The notes below the pieces were generated by a model. The model was not told the DNA's origin and searched no databases. It worked only from the letters and a program-made list of their open reading frames with translations. Below, piece after piece: positions 25,882 through 32,798 of a stretch of 42,266 bases of DNA. Numbering within the stretch: position 1 is the stretch's first letter; every line of letters starts with the position of its first letter. The DNA comes from a virus: positions 1 through 42,266 of IMG/VR virus record IMGVR_UViG_3300031566_000118; one strand, given 5' to 3'. A program made the position numbers and the translations under genes.

Positions 25882-26343
25882 ATGAAGAAGCCCGATAATG
25901 AGCAATCAATCATTGTGACGAACAGGTACATCGACGAATTGACCGCCAGAAAAGGACCGAAGGAAGCGATAGAGCATAATAAGACTTTGCCGGTAAAAGC
26001 ACGCTACTGGCTCGCCAGGGCATTCGACAAGCTAGAGCAGGAGGCCAGGATCTATTTCAAGAGTAGACAACAACTCGTTAATCAGTATGCCAGCTACTAT
26101 GATGCGGACCTCAAAGGCGAAGACGGAAAGGTGCTTCACAAAAAAGGAGACATCATCTCGTATCCTGATGGGTCGGTGCAATTGCAGAACCTAGCGGCGT
26201 TTCAGAAAGACCTTTTGGTACTACAGGAGATCGAGATCCGGCTTGATATCAATAAGGTAGCGCTCCGATTGGAAGATGTGGAGGACCTGGACATCGAGCA
26301 AATGCAACTCTTGTTGCCGCTTGTGGATATAACGGTGAACTAA
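25882..26343 (+). CDS. hypothetical helical protein, DUF1617-like
   Basis: 153 residues. A basic helix-rich N-terminal half (TLPVKARYWLARAFDKLEQEARIYFKSRQQL) is followed by a hydrophilic loop and an acidic end (LQEIEIRLDINKVALRLED VEDLDIEQMQ). This order resembles DUF1617-type small phage proteins found after tail genes. AAAGGAG precedes the ATG. The function of that family is not known to me. Confidence 0.55.
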   Translation: MKKPDNEQSIIVTNRYIDELTARKGPKEAIEHNKTLPVKARYWLARAFDKLEQEARIYFKSRQQLVNQYASYYDADLKGEDGKVLHKKGDIISYPDGSVQLQNLAAFQKDLLVLQEIEIRLDINKVALRLEDVEDLDIEQMQLLLPLVDITVN

Positions 26344-26344
26344 C

Positions 26345-26584
26345 ATGCCAAACGGAAAACTGACGTGGACGGAATGGCAAAACCTGACTGACGATCAAAA
26401 GGATTTCAAGTTATATGAAGCCCATGCAATATCTGTGAATGCTTTTTCTAACCATGATATTCGGCTTGTTAAGTTAGAATCACGGAAACGATTTGATACG
26501 ACTATTGCCGGATCAATGGGTTTCATTGGGGGATTCGCCGGAGGTTTTGCGGCAATGCTGGGAAGGTGGTTTATAGGAAAATGA
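26345..26584 (+). CDS. membrane protein, holin-like or XhlA-like
   Basis: 79 residues. A soluble, charged N-terminal ~55 residues lead into one C-terminal hydrophobic segment (GSMGFIGGFAGGFAAMLGRW, then FIGK). The C-terminal single TM with a helical cytosolic part resembles hemolysin XhlA-type lysis proteins. Stop overlaps the next start by ATGA. It lies before the peptidase gene, where a holin partner is expected. Confidence 0.55.
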   Translation: MPNGKLTWTEWQNLTDDQKDFKLYEAHAISVNAFSNHDIRLVKLESRKRFDTTIAGSMGFIGGFAGGFAAMLGRWFIGK

Positions 26585-26718
26585 CTGACACATCAAACCA
26601 CGATTTCCGCAATGGTCTCTTGATTATCCGGGGTCTTATTAAGCAGGTCGAGAAGAAACTAAAAGAGATGGAAAAGGCTTACAATGACAAACTCAAAGAG
26701 AATGATAGTCAGGATTGA
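26581..26718 (+). CDS. 45-residue helical protein
   Basis: ATG 26581 overlaps the previous TGA. The product (MTDTSNHDFRNGLLIIRGL then IKQVEKKLKEMEKAYNDKLKEN) is one amphipathic coiled coil with no membrane segment. It overlaps the peptidase gene by 35 nt. The coupling suggests a small partner of the holin-like protein, but the function is unknown. Confidence 0.5.
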   Translation: MTDTSNHDFRNGLLIIRGLIKQVEKKLKEMEKAYNDKLKENDSQD

Positions 26719-27079
26719 TGATGCCGGGTCAGGAGAGTTCGGGGCCAAGCGTGAAGGCAGGTTGCACCTTGGGGTTGATCTCAGATACGAACCCACCGAA
26801 CCAGTCAGGGCTTTCTTTGATGCCCATGTCACCCGTATGGTGTACCCCTACACTGACACGCTTACTTGGCAGGGGCTAGAGTTGGTAAGCAAAGACCGGA
26901 AATGGATTATGCACATATTGTATGTTCATCCCCTTGTCGAAGTCTTACGATATGATGTTGTGGAAGGTCAAATAATAGGACACGCCCAAGATATTAGACA
27001 GCGTTATCCTCACTTGCCCAAGATGACCAACCACATCCATATAAATTTATATGCAAATTTAACCGAGTTTTTTAGGTGA
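26684..27079 (+). CDS. M23-type peptidoglycan endopeptidase (endolysin candidate)
   Basis: 131 residues. The metal ligands of an M23 (LytM-like) fold are in place: HLGVD (first His and Asp, ~28-32) and HIHIN (HxH, ~117-121) near the end. It is short and consists of the catalytic core only, without a cell-wall-binding domain or signal peptide. It sits in a small-membrane-protein cluster, as expected for lysis. An alternative start is ATG 26702. It should cut the peptide bridges of the cell wall once the membrane is opened. Confidence 0.7.
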   Translation: MTNSKRMIVRIDDAGSGEFGAKREGRLHLGVDLRYEPTEPVRAFFDAHVTRMVYPYTDTLTWQGLELVSKDRKWIMHILYVHPLVEVLRYDVVEGQIIGHAQDIRQRYPHLPKMTNHIHINLYANLTEFFR

Positions 27080-27083
27080 AACC

Positions 27084-27737
27084 ATGAAAAAACTATTACT
27101 GGCGATTGTCGCCACAGCCTTGATGGGATGTGTGACCACGGAACCAATTACCCCCACAATAACCGCTGAACCTGAACCTGCAATTAAACAACTTGAAAGC
27201 GTTACGACAAAGATCACAGGGGACGATATCTTTGAATTGCGTGACTGGCTGGAGAATAAGCCGTCAGACTCTTGGGATGAAGTCCTGCAAGAAGGTCAGG
27301 GCTACCGCATCATTGAACGCAAGGTAGTGCGGGAACAGAATTTGACCGGACACGATAATTTCCGATGGCGCTGGGATGAACGATATATCTCAATCGTAAT
27401 GCTGGAAACGGAAGAGAAACTTCGCATTGCACCGGAGATATATTTCACAATTAAACAATATCAGGAGTTAGTTTCGGTTAATAGTAGGCAATTTGTATTG
27501 TGGAATTTAGTAGAAGCCGACACGGATGGTACGGTCGATGTATGGGAAAGAGGTTATTATTTGAACTTTAATTGCTTCGAGGATGATCCTCTATACACTT
27601 TTGTGATGCCATATTGGCCCGAAGGTTTTACTAATCCTGATTGGGGAACACCGCCACGACAGGAAGCCCAGGACTTAATTGACGAGTTGGTTACTTGGTG
27701 GTTGGAGCAATCGAAGATAATTAAGCAGGGGGTGTGA
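27084..27737 (+). CDS. lipoprotein, possible spanin or surface protein
   Basis: 217 residues. MKKLLLAIVATALMGC is a lipoprotein signal with lipobox (LMGC, Cys 16). A Thr/Pro-rich linker follows and then an acidic soluble domain rich in W and Y. It could be an outer-membrane spanin-like partner or a moron that alters the host surface. No catalytic motif is seen. Confidence 0.65.
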   Translation: MKKLLLAIVATALMGCVTTEPITPTITAEPEPAIKQLESVTTKITGDDIFELRDWLENKPSDSWDEVLQEGQGYRIIERKVVREQNLTGHDNFRWRWDERYISIVMLETEEKLRIAPEIYFTIKQYQELVSVNSRQFVLWNLVEADTDGTVDVWERGYYLNFNCFEDDPLYTFVMPYWPEGFTNPDWGTPPRQEAQDLIDELVTWWLEQSKIIKQGV

Positions 27738-27738
27738 T

Positions 27739-27915
27739 ATGGACCTAGGGGGATATTATCCTGCCAATCCAGGTAGTCTTCGTCTTATGAAACTTAGACG
27801 GGTATGGCTTGCCAGAAGATTAGAATATTTAGATCAACTAATTGGAAAAAAAGAATTGAAAGAGCAGGAAGAATCAGTAAAAAGGGGAAATATAATGATT
27901 AACAAGGGGGTGTGA
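27739..27915 (+). CDS. YYP microprotein A (58 aa)
   Basis: ATG 27739 follows AGGGGGTGTGAT, and the product starts MDLGGYYPANPGSLRLMKL. The YYP motif, an L-x-x-L-K-x-R-R helix and a charged end recur in the next gene, so the two are tandem paralogues. No signal or membrane segment is present. Function unknown. Confidence 0.55.
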   Translation: MDLGGYYPANPGSLRLMKLRRVWLARRLEYLDQLIGKKELKEQEESVKRGNIMINKGV

Positions 27916-27916
27916 T

Positions 27917-28096
27917 ATGGCCCTGAAACAATACTACCCGACAGATGAGGACAAGCTCCATGCCCTAAAGACCAGAAGGAGAAGGTTGGGGGTGCTATGG
28001 ATAGCAACAAATAATGAGATTAAGGAACTGGAAGCTAAGCAGATGCCGGAATTAAACAAGAAGTCTTGGTGGTCAAGGATAACTAGGAGATGGTGA
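27917..28096 (+). CDS. YYP microprotein B (59 aa)
   Basis: ATG 27917 sits in the same start context as the previous gene (GGGGGTGTGATATGG). The product MALKQYYPTDEDKLHALKT, then RRRRLGVLWIATNNEIKELE, is paralogous to microprotein A in its YYP motif, basic helix and length. It ends KSWWSRITRRW. Function unknown. Confidence 0.55.
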   Translation: MALKQYYPTDEDKLHALKTRRRRLGVLWIATNNEIKELEAKQMPELNKKSWWSRITRRW

Positions 28097-28100
28097 CATT

Positions 28101-28208
28101 ATGACAGCATGGGGATGGATACAACTGACAGGCATCAGCCTTTACCTTATAGGGTTAGGGATTGTCCATAAGATTAAAAAGGTGTTCAAGCGTGAAGAGA
28201 AAGATTGA
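28101..28208 (+). CDS. 35-residue single-TM protein
   Basis: MTAWGWIQLTGISLYLIGLG and IVHKIKKVFKREEKD: a hydrophobic helix of ~18 residues followed by a basic tail, typical of a small inner-membrane protein. It overlaps the next gene by 17 nt. Could be a holin-like or antiholin peptide. Confidence 0.45.
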   Translation: MTAWGWIQLTGISLYLIGLGIVHKIKKVFKREEKD

Positions 28209-28296
28209 CGGCGTAATGGTCACAATCCGAATCGAGACAGTCGTTGCGATTTGGAAATGGATAATACGTAAACTTAAACCAAGAAAAGGAGAGTAG
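28192..28296 (+). CDS. 34-residue basic protein, GTG start
   Basis: GTG 28192 follows an AAAAAGG site inside the preceding gene. VKRKIDGVMVTIRIETVVAI then WKWIIRKLKPRKGE gives a short amphipathic, basic peptide that may lie on the membrane surface. Overlap suggests translational coupling. Confidence 0.4.
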   Translation: MKRKIDGVMVTIRIETVVAIWKWIIRKLKPRKGE

Positions 28297-28300
28297 AAAA

Positions 28301-28501
28301 ATGAGAGCAAAAATTATTGCAAAATTGTTTGAGATTTTATTGGGGCTTTTTCCAGCAGAACTTCTCAAGGGATTCGTGGATCAATTGATTGACTTGATTG
28401 AGAATGCAGTAGCCAAGAGTGAAAATAAGCTGGACGATCAGATCGTATTGCCTTTGTGCGTTATGATTCGGTCTGCTTTTGACATTCCTGACAATGACTA
28501 A
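28301..28501 (+). CDS. 66-residue amphipathic protein of the lysis region
   Basis: AAAAGGAGAG precedes the ATG. The N-terminal MRAKIIAKLFEILLGLFPAE is strongly amphipathic and could sit on a membrane, followed by a helical LLKGFVDQLIDLIENAVAKS. No homology recognised. Location with the other small membrane proteins suggests a lysis accessory role. Confidence 0.5.
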   Translation: MRAKIIAKLFEILLGLFPAELLKGFVDQLIDLIENAVAKSENKLDDQIVLPLCVMIRSAFDIPDND

Positions 28502-28513
28502 CGGGGTGACAAA

Positions 28514-28900
28514 ATGAAAAAACTATTACTTGCTCTGGCGTTGTGTGGGCTTTTGGTCTTGCCCACTTGGGCAATGGCAGGGGAAAAGACGCTGACGTTT
28601 CAATGGAATCAAACACTCTCGGATGACTTTGCCGGGTGGCGGCTCTATAAATCTGAGGTGGCGGGGGGACCATATGCTAAACATGGTAATGACATTCTTT
28701 TTGTCTCTGAACAACCAGTTTATGAGTCGGCCCAGGCCCTCACTTCTCCTGATGCTGAGACCCATATCTATTATTTCGTTCTTACTGCATTTGATACATC
28801 TGGTAATGAGAGTGGGTTTTCCAATGAGGTCAATGCTAGGATTGATTTTGAGTCACCAGGATCTCCATTTACTCTTAAAGTAACAGTAACGACACCCTAG
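28514..28900 (+). CDS. secreted fibronectin type III-like protein
   Basis: 128 residues. MKKLLLALALCGLLVLPTWA is a Sec signal peptide with likely cleavage after AMA. The rest is one Fn3-like domain: FAGWRLYKSEVAGGPY, then YYFVLTAFDTSGNESGFSNE (the conserved last strand). As the last gene of the + operon, next to the hairpins at 28905 and 28961, it may be a lysogeny or surface-acting moron. Confidence 0.75.
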   Translation: MKKLLLALALCGLLVLPTWAMAGEKTLTFQWNQTLSDDFAGWRLYKSEVAGGPYAKHGNDILFVSEQPVYESAQALTSPDAETHIYYFVLTAFDTSGNESGFSNEVNARIDFESPGSPFTLKVTVTTP

Positions 28901-28904
28901 CTTA

Positions 28905-28919
28905 TCCGCCATGTGCGGA
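28905..28919 (+). terminator. small hairpin after the Fn3 gene
   Basis: TCCGC (28905-28909) pairs with GCGGA (28915-28919) around a 5-nt loop. It is weak alone but precedes a second, larger hairpin. Confidence 0.3.
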
Positions 28920-28960
28920 AAAAGTTACGAGGCCGTTATGCTATGGCGACTTCAGCTTAG

Positions 28961-28989
28961 CAAAAGGGGCCATCCTGCGGCCCCCTTTG
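28961..28989 (+). terminator. terminator at the end of the + operon
   Basis: CAAAAGGGGCC (28961-28971) pairs with GGCCCCCTTTG (28979-28989) with single-base bulges. It lies after the last + gene and before the insertion sequence, where the rightward transcript must end. Confidence 0.5.
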
Positions 28990-29095
28990 CGCCCTGCTAG
29001 CCCCTTCATCACCTCCCTTCAATCCATCAAAATTATGCGCAGGGGACTGCCTGCTTTAGCTGGCAGAGGAATGCGCATCCTTTCTCTTTTTTAGG

Positions 29096-29124
29096 TTGAC
29101 AAATATTATATAAGGCGATATTAT
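29096..29124 (+). promoter_or_regulatory. promoter of tnpA
   Basis: TTGACA (29096-29101), 17-bp spacer, TATTAT (29119-29124). The tnpA ATG lies only 8 bases after the -10 box and has no ribosome binding site, so the message would be leaderless or nearly so. Confidence 0.7.
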
Positions 29125-29131
29125 ATAATAC

Positions 29132-29527
29132 ATGAGCAAATACAGTAAAAACACCGGTGCAGTTTTCAGCCTTAAATATCACATCGTTTGGTGTCCGAAA
29201 TATCGACGGAAAGTTCTTGAAAATGAAGTTGCCAAACGCCTTGAAATGTTGTTGCACCAAAAAGCCGATGAAATAAATATGGTTATTCATGGGCTTGAAA
29301 TAATGCCCGATCATGTACATCTGTTTGTTGAATCCGATCCAACGTGGGCAGTTGCCGGCCTCGCACACGCTTTTAAGGGCTATACGAGCCGTATTCTTAG
29401 AAAAGAATTTGCTTTTCTTCGTTCCAGACTGCCTACTCTTTGGAGTAAAAGCTATTATGCAGGGACAGTCGGGCATGTGTCTGAAGAAACGATTAAAAAA
29501 TATATCGAATCTCAAAAAGGAAAATGA
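29132..29527 (+). CDS. tnpA: IS200/IS605 TnpA, Y1 HUH transposase
   Basis: 131 residues, normal length. The HUH metal motif is DHVHLFV (~59-65), and the catalytic tyrosine is in IKKYIESQ (~Y124) near the C-terminus. YHIVWCPKYRRKVL is the conserved N-terminal signature. The enzyme cuts and rejoins single-stranded IS ends bearing the hairpins. It looks intact. It is followed without a gap by tnpB. Confidence 0.92.
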   Translation: MSKYSKNTGAVFSLKYHIVWCPKYRRKVLENEVAKRLEMLLHQKADEINMVIHGLEIMPDHVHLFVESDPTWAVAGLAHAFKGYTSRILRKEFAFLRSRLPTLWSKSYYAGTVGHVSEETIKKYIESQKGK

Positions 29528-30637
29528 ATGCGGAAAGCTTTCAAATATAGGCTTTTTACAAATAAGACTCAAGAAACCAAACTGGAAAAGCTTTTCGATT
29601 CCGCCCGGTTTCTTTACAACTGCGCCCTTGAACATCGTATGGTTTACTGGAAGCAATGGCGCAAATCGGTCAATTATTACGACCAGGCAAATACGATTAA
29701 AGAAATAAGAAGCTTCGATGAAGGCATTGCACAACTTAATTATTCCGCTTCTCAGGATATTCTCAGGCGACTGGATAAATCGTTCCAGGCTTTCTTTAGG
29801 CGATTGAAATTGGGTGACAAACCCGGCTTCCCCCGATTTAAAGGCCGAGACCGCTTTGATTCGATCACCTTCCCGTCCTATGGTGATGGAATCCGCCTCA
29901 AGAACGGCAAGCTCTACATTCAAAATGTCGGCAGTGTCAGAATCAGGGTGCATCGGGATCTTGAAGGAAAGATCAAAACTCTTGCTATCAAGTGGCAGAA
30001 CGGGCACTTTTACGCTTGCTTTTCCTGTGATAATGTAATTCCAAAGATTCTTGATCCCTGCACTGATGAAGTCGGCATCGATGTCGGTATCAAATCTTTT
30101 GCCGTGATGTCCAATGGTGAAGTCATAGATAACCCCAAATACCTGAAACAGTCCGAAGACAAGCTTAAGGATCTTCAGCGCAAACACTCTGAAAAGCGTA
30201 CTCGCAAAACCAGAAAGAAGCTTTCCCGCCTGCACGCTAAAGTCGGCAACCAGCGCAAAGACTTTTTGCATAAGCTCAGCCGGAACATAGTCAACCGGTT
30301 CGGCTTTATCTTTGTCGAAGCCCTGAAGCCGAAACAAATGGTTAACGGCAATCACAGAATTTTGAACAAGTATATCAACGACGCGGCATGGGCGATGTTC
30401 TTTGGCTGTTTGCAATACAAGGCAGAATGGGCCGGTAGAGCATTTGTCAAAGTCAACCCAAAAGGAACAACACAATCCTGCTCCAACTGTGGTGTGATTG
30501 TTCCAAAGGATTTGAGTATTAGAGTCCACGATTGTCCTTGTGGCTTTAAAACTTCCAGGGATCATAATGCCGCCTTAAATATTCTCAGGCTGGGACACAG
30601 CCTTTGCTTTACGCAAGAAGCCGTCTGCTTCAGCTGA
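29528..30637 (+). CDS. tnpB: TnpB, RNA-guided RuvC nuclease of IS605
   Basis: 369 residues. The RuvC residues are present: D in GIDVGIKS (~184), E in FVEALKPKQM (~263) and the final D in SRDHNAALNIL (~344). A zinc ribbon with CSNCG and CPCG lies at ~318-337. TnpB cleaves DNA guided by an RNA made from the element's 3' end; here the stop (30635-30637) falls within the right-end hairpin, so the guide-RNA scaffold should overlap the last codons. Intact. Confidence 0.92.
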   Translation: MRKAFKYRLFTNKTQETKLEKLFDSARFLYNCALEHRMVYWKQWRKSVNYYDQANTIKEIRSFDEGIAQLNYSASQDILRRLDKSFQAFFRRLKLGDKPGFPRFKGRDRFDSITFPSYGDGIRLKNGKLYIQNVGSVRIRVHRDLEGKIKTLAIKWQNGHFYACFSCDNVIPKILDPCTDEVGIDVGIKSFAVMSNGEVIDNPKYLKQSEDKLKDLQRKHSEKRTRKTRKKLSRLHAKVGNQRKDFLHKLSRNIVNRFGFIFVEALKPKQMVNGNHRILNKYINDAAWAMFFGCLQYKAEWAGRAFVKVNPKGTTQSCSNCGVIVPKDLSIRVHDCPCGFKTSRDHNAALNILRLGHSLCFTQEAVCFS

Positions 30638-30660
30638 CGGAGTTGTCACCTCCTACCCCC
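30500..30660 (+). ncRNA. probable omega-RNA (TnpB guide RNA) at the IS right end
   Basis: In this family the guide RNA is processed from the 3' end of the tnpB message, including the right-end hairpin (30621-30640), with the guide read from the flanking host DNA. Extent is approximate and inferred from family knowledge; only the hairpin and tnpB stop are seen. Confidence 0.4.
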
Positions 30661-30672
30661 TTCACTGCCAGA

Positions 30673-30873
30673 TTATAATTCATCTCCAAAATCTCTCATA
30701 ACCATCTCAAATTCTCTTTGGATACACTGTGCTTTATGATTGGCTTCCATTAACTCTTTGAGCATCCATATTGGGGTGTATTTACGATTAATTCTATCTA
30801 GTATTCGTTGGATGCCATCCACTAGATGTTTTGCTTGATTACGGTTGTACTTTCTAGCTGATATTGCACTCAT
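30673..30873 (-). CDS. 66-residue helical protein
   Basis: Starts MSAISARKYNRNQAKHLVDG and continues as an amphipathic helix with a basic middle. GGGAGGTAGGAG precedes the ATG, the strongest ribosome binding site in this area. Last gene of the leftward operon, beyond the attP. Function unknown. Confidence 0.55.
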   Translation of the reverse strand: MSAISARKYNRNQAKHLVDGIQRILDRINRKYTPIWMLKELMEANHKAQCIQREFEMVMRDFGDEL

Positions 30874-31059
30874 CTCCTACCTCCCCCACTGCCTCCGGTC
30901 TTATGTTATTTTTTTACAGTAAACCATCCAGATGTACATTCATGCACGTCTAAAATTTGAATGGTTTCTTTGTTAAACCCCCGATACTCCTTATTCCCCG
31001 AAACAGTCAAACAACAAAGATTAAATATAAACAAGTAAAACATTTCAACCCCTTACGCT

Positions 31060-31226
31060 TGATACCAATCTGATACCCCTATAAATTCAGCTAGTTACAC
31101 GGATTTAGTATCAGCCCATTTTTAAAGTTGTGGAATATCAACTACTTGCTAATGTAGGTCTTGGGGTTCAAATCCCCGCGTCCCGACCAAGTATCAGCAA
31201 CACAATCCTTGCAATTACAACTACTT
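31060..31226. other. attP region: tRNA 3' end with integrase arm-type motifs
   Basis: 31152-31189 matches the end of a tRNA: T-arm stem TGGGG, loop TTCAAAT, stem CCCCG, acceptor strand CGTCCCG, A73 and an encoded CCA. The acceptor would pair with CGGGACG, which fits tRNA-Pro. The rest of the tRNA is absent, so this is the phage's copy of the crossover region. Around it lie short repeats: GTATCA at 31060-31065 and 31071-31076 (inverted) and 31108-31113 and 31191-31196; CAACTACTT at 31139-31147 and 31218-31226. They flank the core and resemble arm-binding sites. The integrase gene is adjacent. The interval 30874-31258 holds no protein gene. Confidence 0.7.
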
Positions 31227-31258
31227 ATCTTGTCCGTGGTCATGGTTTTCACTCGGTT

Positions 31259-31501
31259 TCACCCTTCTAAAAACGGTTCAAGCGGGTTGCAACGGAGTAG
31301 CAAGGAATTTTTTTCCATTATAATCGAATATCGCCCCAATGGATCGGTTAAAATCTGAGGTTGGTTTAATGCCTCAGCATACCAAATATCAGCGTCCCTA
31401 TTGCCTTTTTGATAACCATTCCCGAATCCAATTTGATATGCTATATATCCCATAAATCCAAACATTCCTAAGATTATTAAAAAGGATAATAATTTCTCCA
31501 T
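31259..31501 (-). CDS. single-TM hypothetical protein beside attP
   Basis: 80 residues. MEKLLSFLIILGMFGFMGYI is an N-terminal membrane anchor; the rest is soluble and ends near the attP. AAAGGTGGG precedes the ATG. It could be a superinfection-exclusion or lysogenic-conversion protein, but no homology was recognised. Confidence 0.5.
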   Translation of the reverse strand: MEKLLSFLIILGMFGFMGYIAYQIGFGNGYQKGNRDADIWYAEALNQPQILTDPLGRYSIIMEKNSLLLRCNPLEPFLEG

Positions 31502-31528
31502 TTCCCACCTTTGCTTTGGATTAAGGTT

Positions 31529-31717
31529 TCAATCACTTACCCCTGGTTTGATTGATGCAGCTTTATCCAATACTAAACGAAGTTCTTTAGGGGAAATTCC
31601 CCACATTAAATTAATAAATTCAACGGAAATACCAACGTATTTTTCATTGGATAAATCAAAGTATTTCTTGTACTTTTCCCATAATTCTGGGGGACATTTT
31701 TGTTTCTGCATAGACAT
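31529..31717 (-). CDS. 62-residue protein overlapping the integrase end
   Basis: MSMQKQKCPPELWEKYKKYF, then a helical CKYVGISVEF-type segment without a known motif; overlaps the last 62 bases of the integrase gene in another frame. AGGTGAGA precedes the ATG. The overlap is unusual but the ribosome binding site is good. A small regulator or excisionase-like role is possible, but there is no clear HTH. Confidence 0.45.
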   Translation of the reverse strand: MSMQKQKCPPELWEKYKKYFDLSNEKYVGISVEFINLMWGISPKELRLVLDKAASIKPGVSD

Positions 31718-32738
31718 TTCTCACCTCATCCATCTCTATCTGGAAGTATCTTTCAAACGCCTTATTAGTCGAGTGCATGGTAGCCCGCTTGATTTGCTCC
31801 GGTGAACAATGCTCCCTCAGGGCCCGGGCCGAGCTGTGCCGTGTTCCTCCGTAGAGGTCAACACCCTCGATACCAAGATTTTTGCAAGCTTTTTTCCAAT
31901 ATCTGTATAGGTGTTTTCGTCCAAAGCCCGATAATTTGCTAGGGTTGACATTAGCACTGACCGCTTTGTTGTGTCGAAAAAAATATACATGAGGCAGTGC
32001 TCTCGGAAAGGATTTGACCAATTCAATATCTTCAGCCAGTAAAGGAACAGTCTTAAGCTTATTTTCCTTATTATATTTAACATTTACCACCCCCAGGGAG
32101 AGGTCAAAGTCTCCCTCTTTAATGTTTATAAGCTCCACTGGCCTGATGCTAATGTAAGTCGCCAGCCACTTAATCCCTATCCAAATCTTCGGGTTGATGT
32201 GATATGATATGCGTTTGACTTCCTCTATGATTCGCTGCTGTGTTTCCTTGTCTACTGTGCGCCGCCAACCTAGTTGGTACTTGACTTTCGGGAACTCGGG
32301 AAGCGGAATCTTTCGGTCCCGTTTACAGACCCACGAAAAAAAGGCGTGGATCGTTTCAAGATGCCGTGCTTTCGTAGTTGCAGATAATCCCCCTGGTAGA
32401 GATATAAGGAAATCCTCAATGTCACCGAAGGAAATGCTTTTAATATTCCGCGTTCCAAAGAAATCCATAGCTCTGCCCATGTGAGTTTTAAGATGACATA
32501 TATCTCTGAGCCGATCTTTACGAACATCAATCCACTTCCCCGCCAAAGCAGAGAAAGCCAAAGGCTGATCTTTTTGATAATCTCTGACATCTAGTACCCC
32601 CTTGTCATGTTCATAACGTAGCCCGGTTAAGAATCTCTCTGCCTCGTCCCAGCTCTTAAACCGCCGGAATACCCCCGGAAACTTGACGAAAAATGGAGCA
32701 CCCTTGCCACTTTTGTTGACATATACCCTGCCTTTCAT
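31656..32738 (-). CDS. int: tyrosine recombinase (phage integrase)
   Basis: 360 residues from ATG 32738, preceded by GGGGGGA; an in-frame ATG 60 bases upstream lacks a site. An N-terminal arm-binding part is followed by a core-binding domain (GKWIDVRKDRLRDICHLKTH) and a catalytic domain: R in ISIRPVELINI, K in NKENKLKTVPL, R in LYGGTRHSSA, H in ATMHST, and the nucleophile Y in FERYFQIE. The first His of the HxxR box is not visible (a Gly occupies it). It should recombine attP with a tRNA gene in the host. It lies next to the attP. Confidence 0.85.
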   Translation of the reverse strand: MKGRVYVNKSGKGAPFFVKFPGVFRRFKSWDEAERFLTGLRYEHDKGVLDVRDYQKDQPLAFSALAGKWIDVRKDRLRDICHLKTHMGRAMDFFGTRNIKSISFGDIEDFLISLPGGLSATTKARHLETIHAFFSWVCKRDRKIPLPEFPKVKYQLGWRRTVDKETQQRIIEEVKRISYHINPKIWIGIKWLATYISIRPVELINIKEGDFDLSLGVVNVKYNKENKLKTVPLLAEDIELVKSFPRALPHVYFFRHNKAVSANVNPSKLSGFGRKHLYRYWKKACKNLGIEGVDLYGGTRHSSARALREHCSPEQIKRATMHSTNKAFERYFQIEMDEVRNVYAETKMSPRIMGKVQEIL

Positions 32739-32798
32739 ACAGATCCCCCCTTTCTGTTTTTGGGGGAGTGTACTATGGAAGGGGGAAGGGGTCAACAT

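Larger units (their letters stand above)
29035..30640 (+). mobile_element. IS200/IS605-family insertion sequence
   Basis: Contains tnpA (Y1 transposase) and tnpB, and both ends form the subterminal hairpins needed by this family. At the left, ATGCGCA (29035-29041) pairs with TGCGCAT (29072-29078) and inside it CTGCC/GGCAG (29047-29066). At the right, CCGTC/GACGG (30621-30640). The left loop TGCTTTAGCT and right loop TGCTTCAGCT differ by one base. The exact cut sites and the target tetra/pentamer could not be fixed. No terminal inverted repeats or target duplications are expected for this family. Confidence 0.85.

Noticed and set aside
29033-30565. 510-codon frame on the - strand across the insertion sequence
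   Set aside because: Antisense to tnpA and tnpB, whose catalytic motifs are on the + strand.
31161-31358. 65-codon + frame starting within the attP
   Set aside because: Overlaps the tRNA-derived core and a - strand gene with a good start site; no support.
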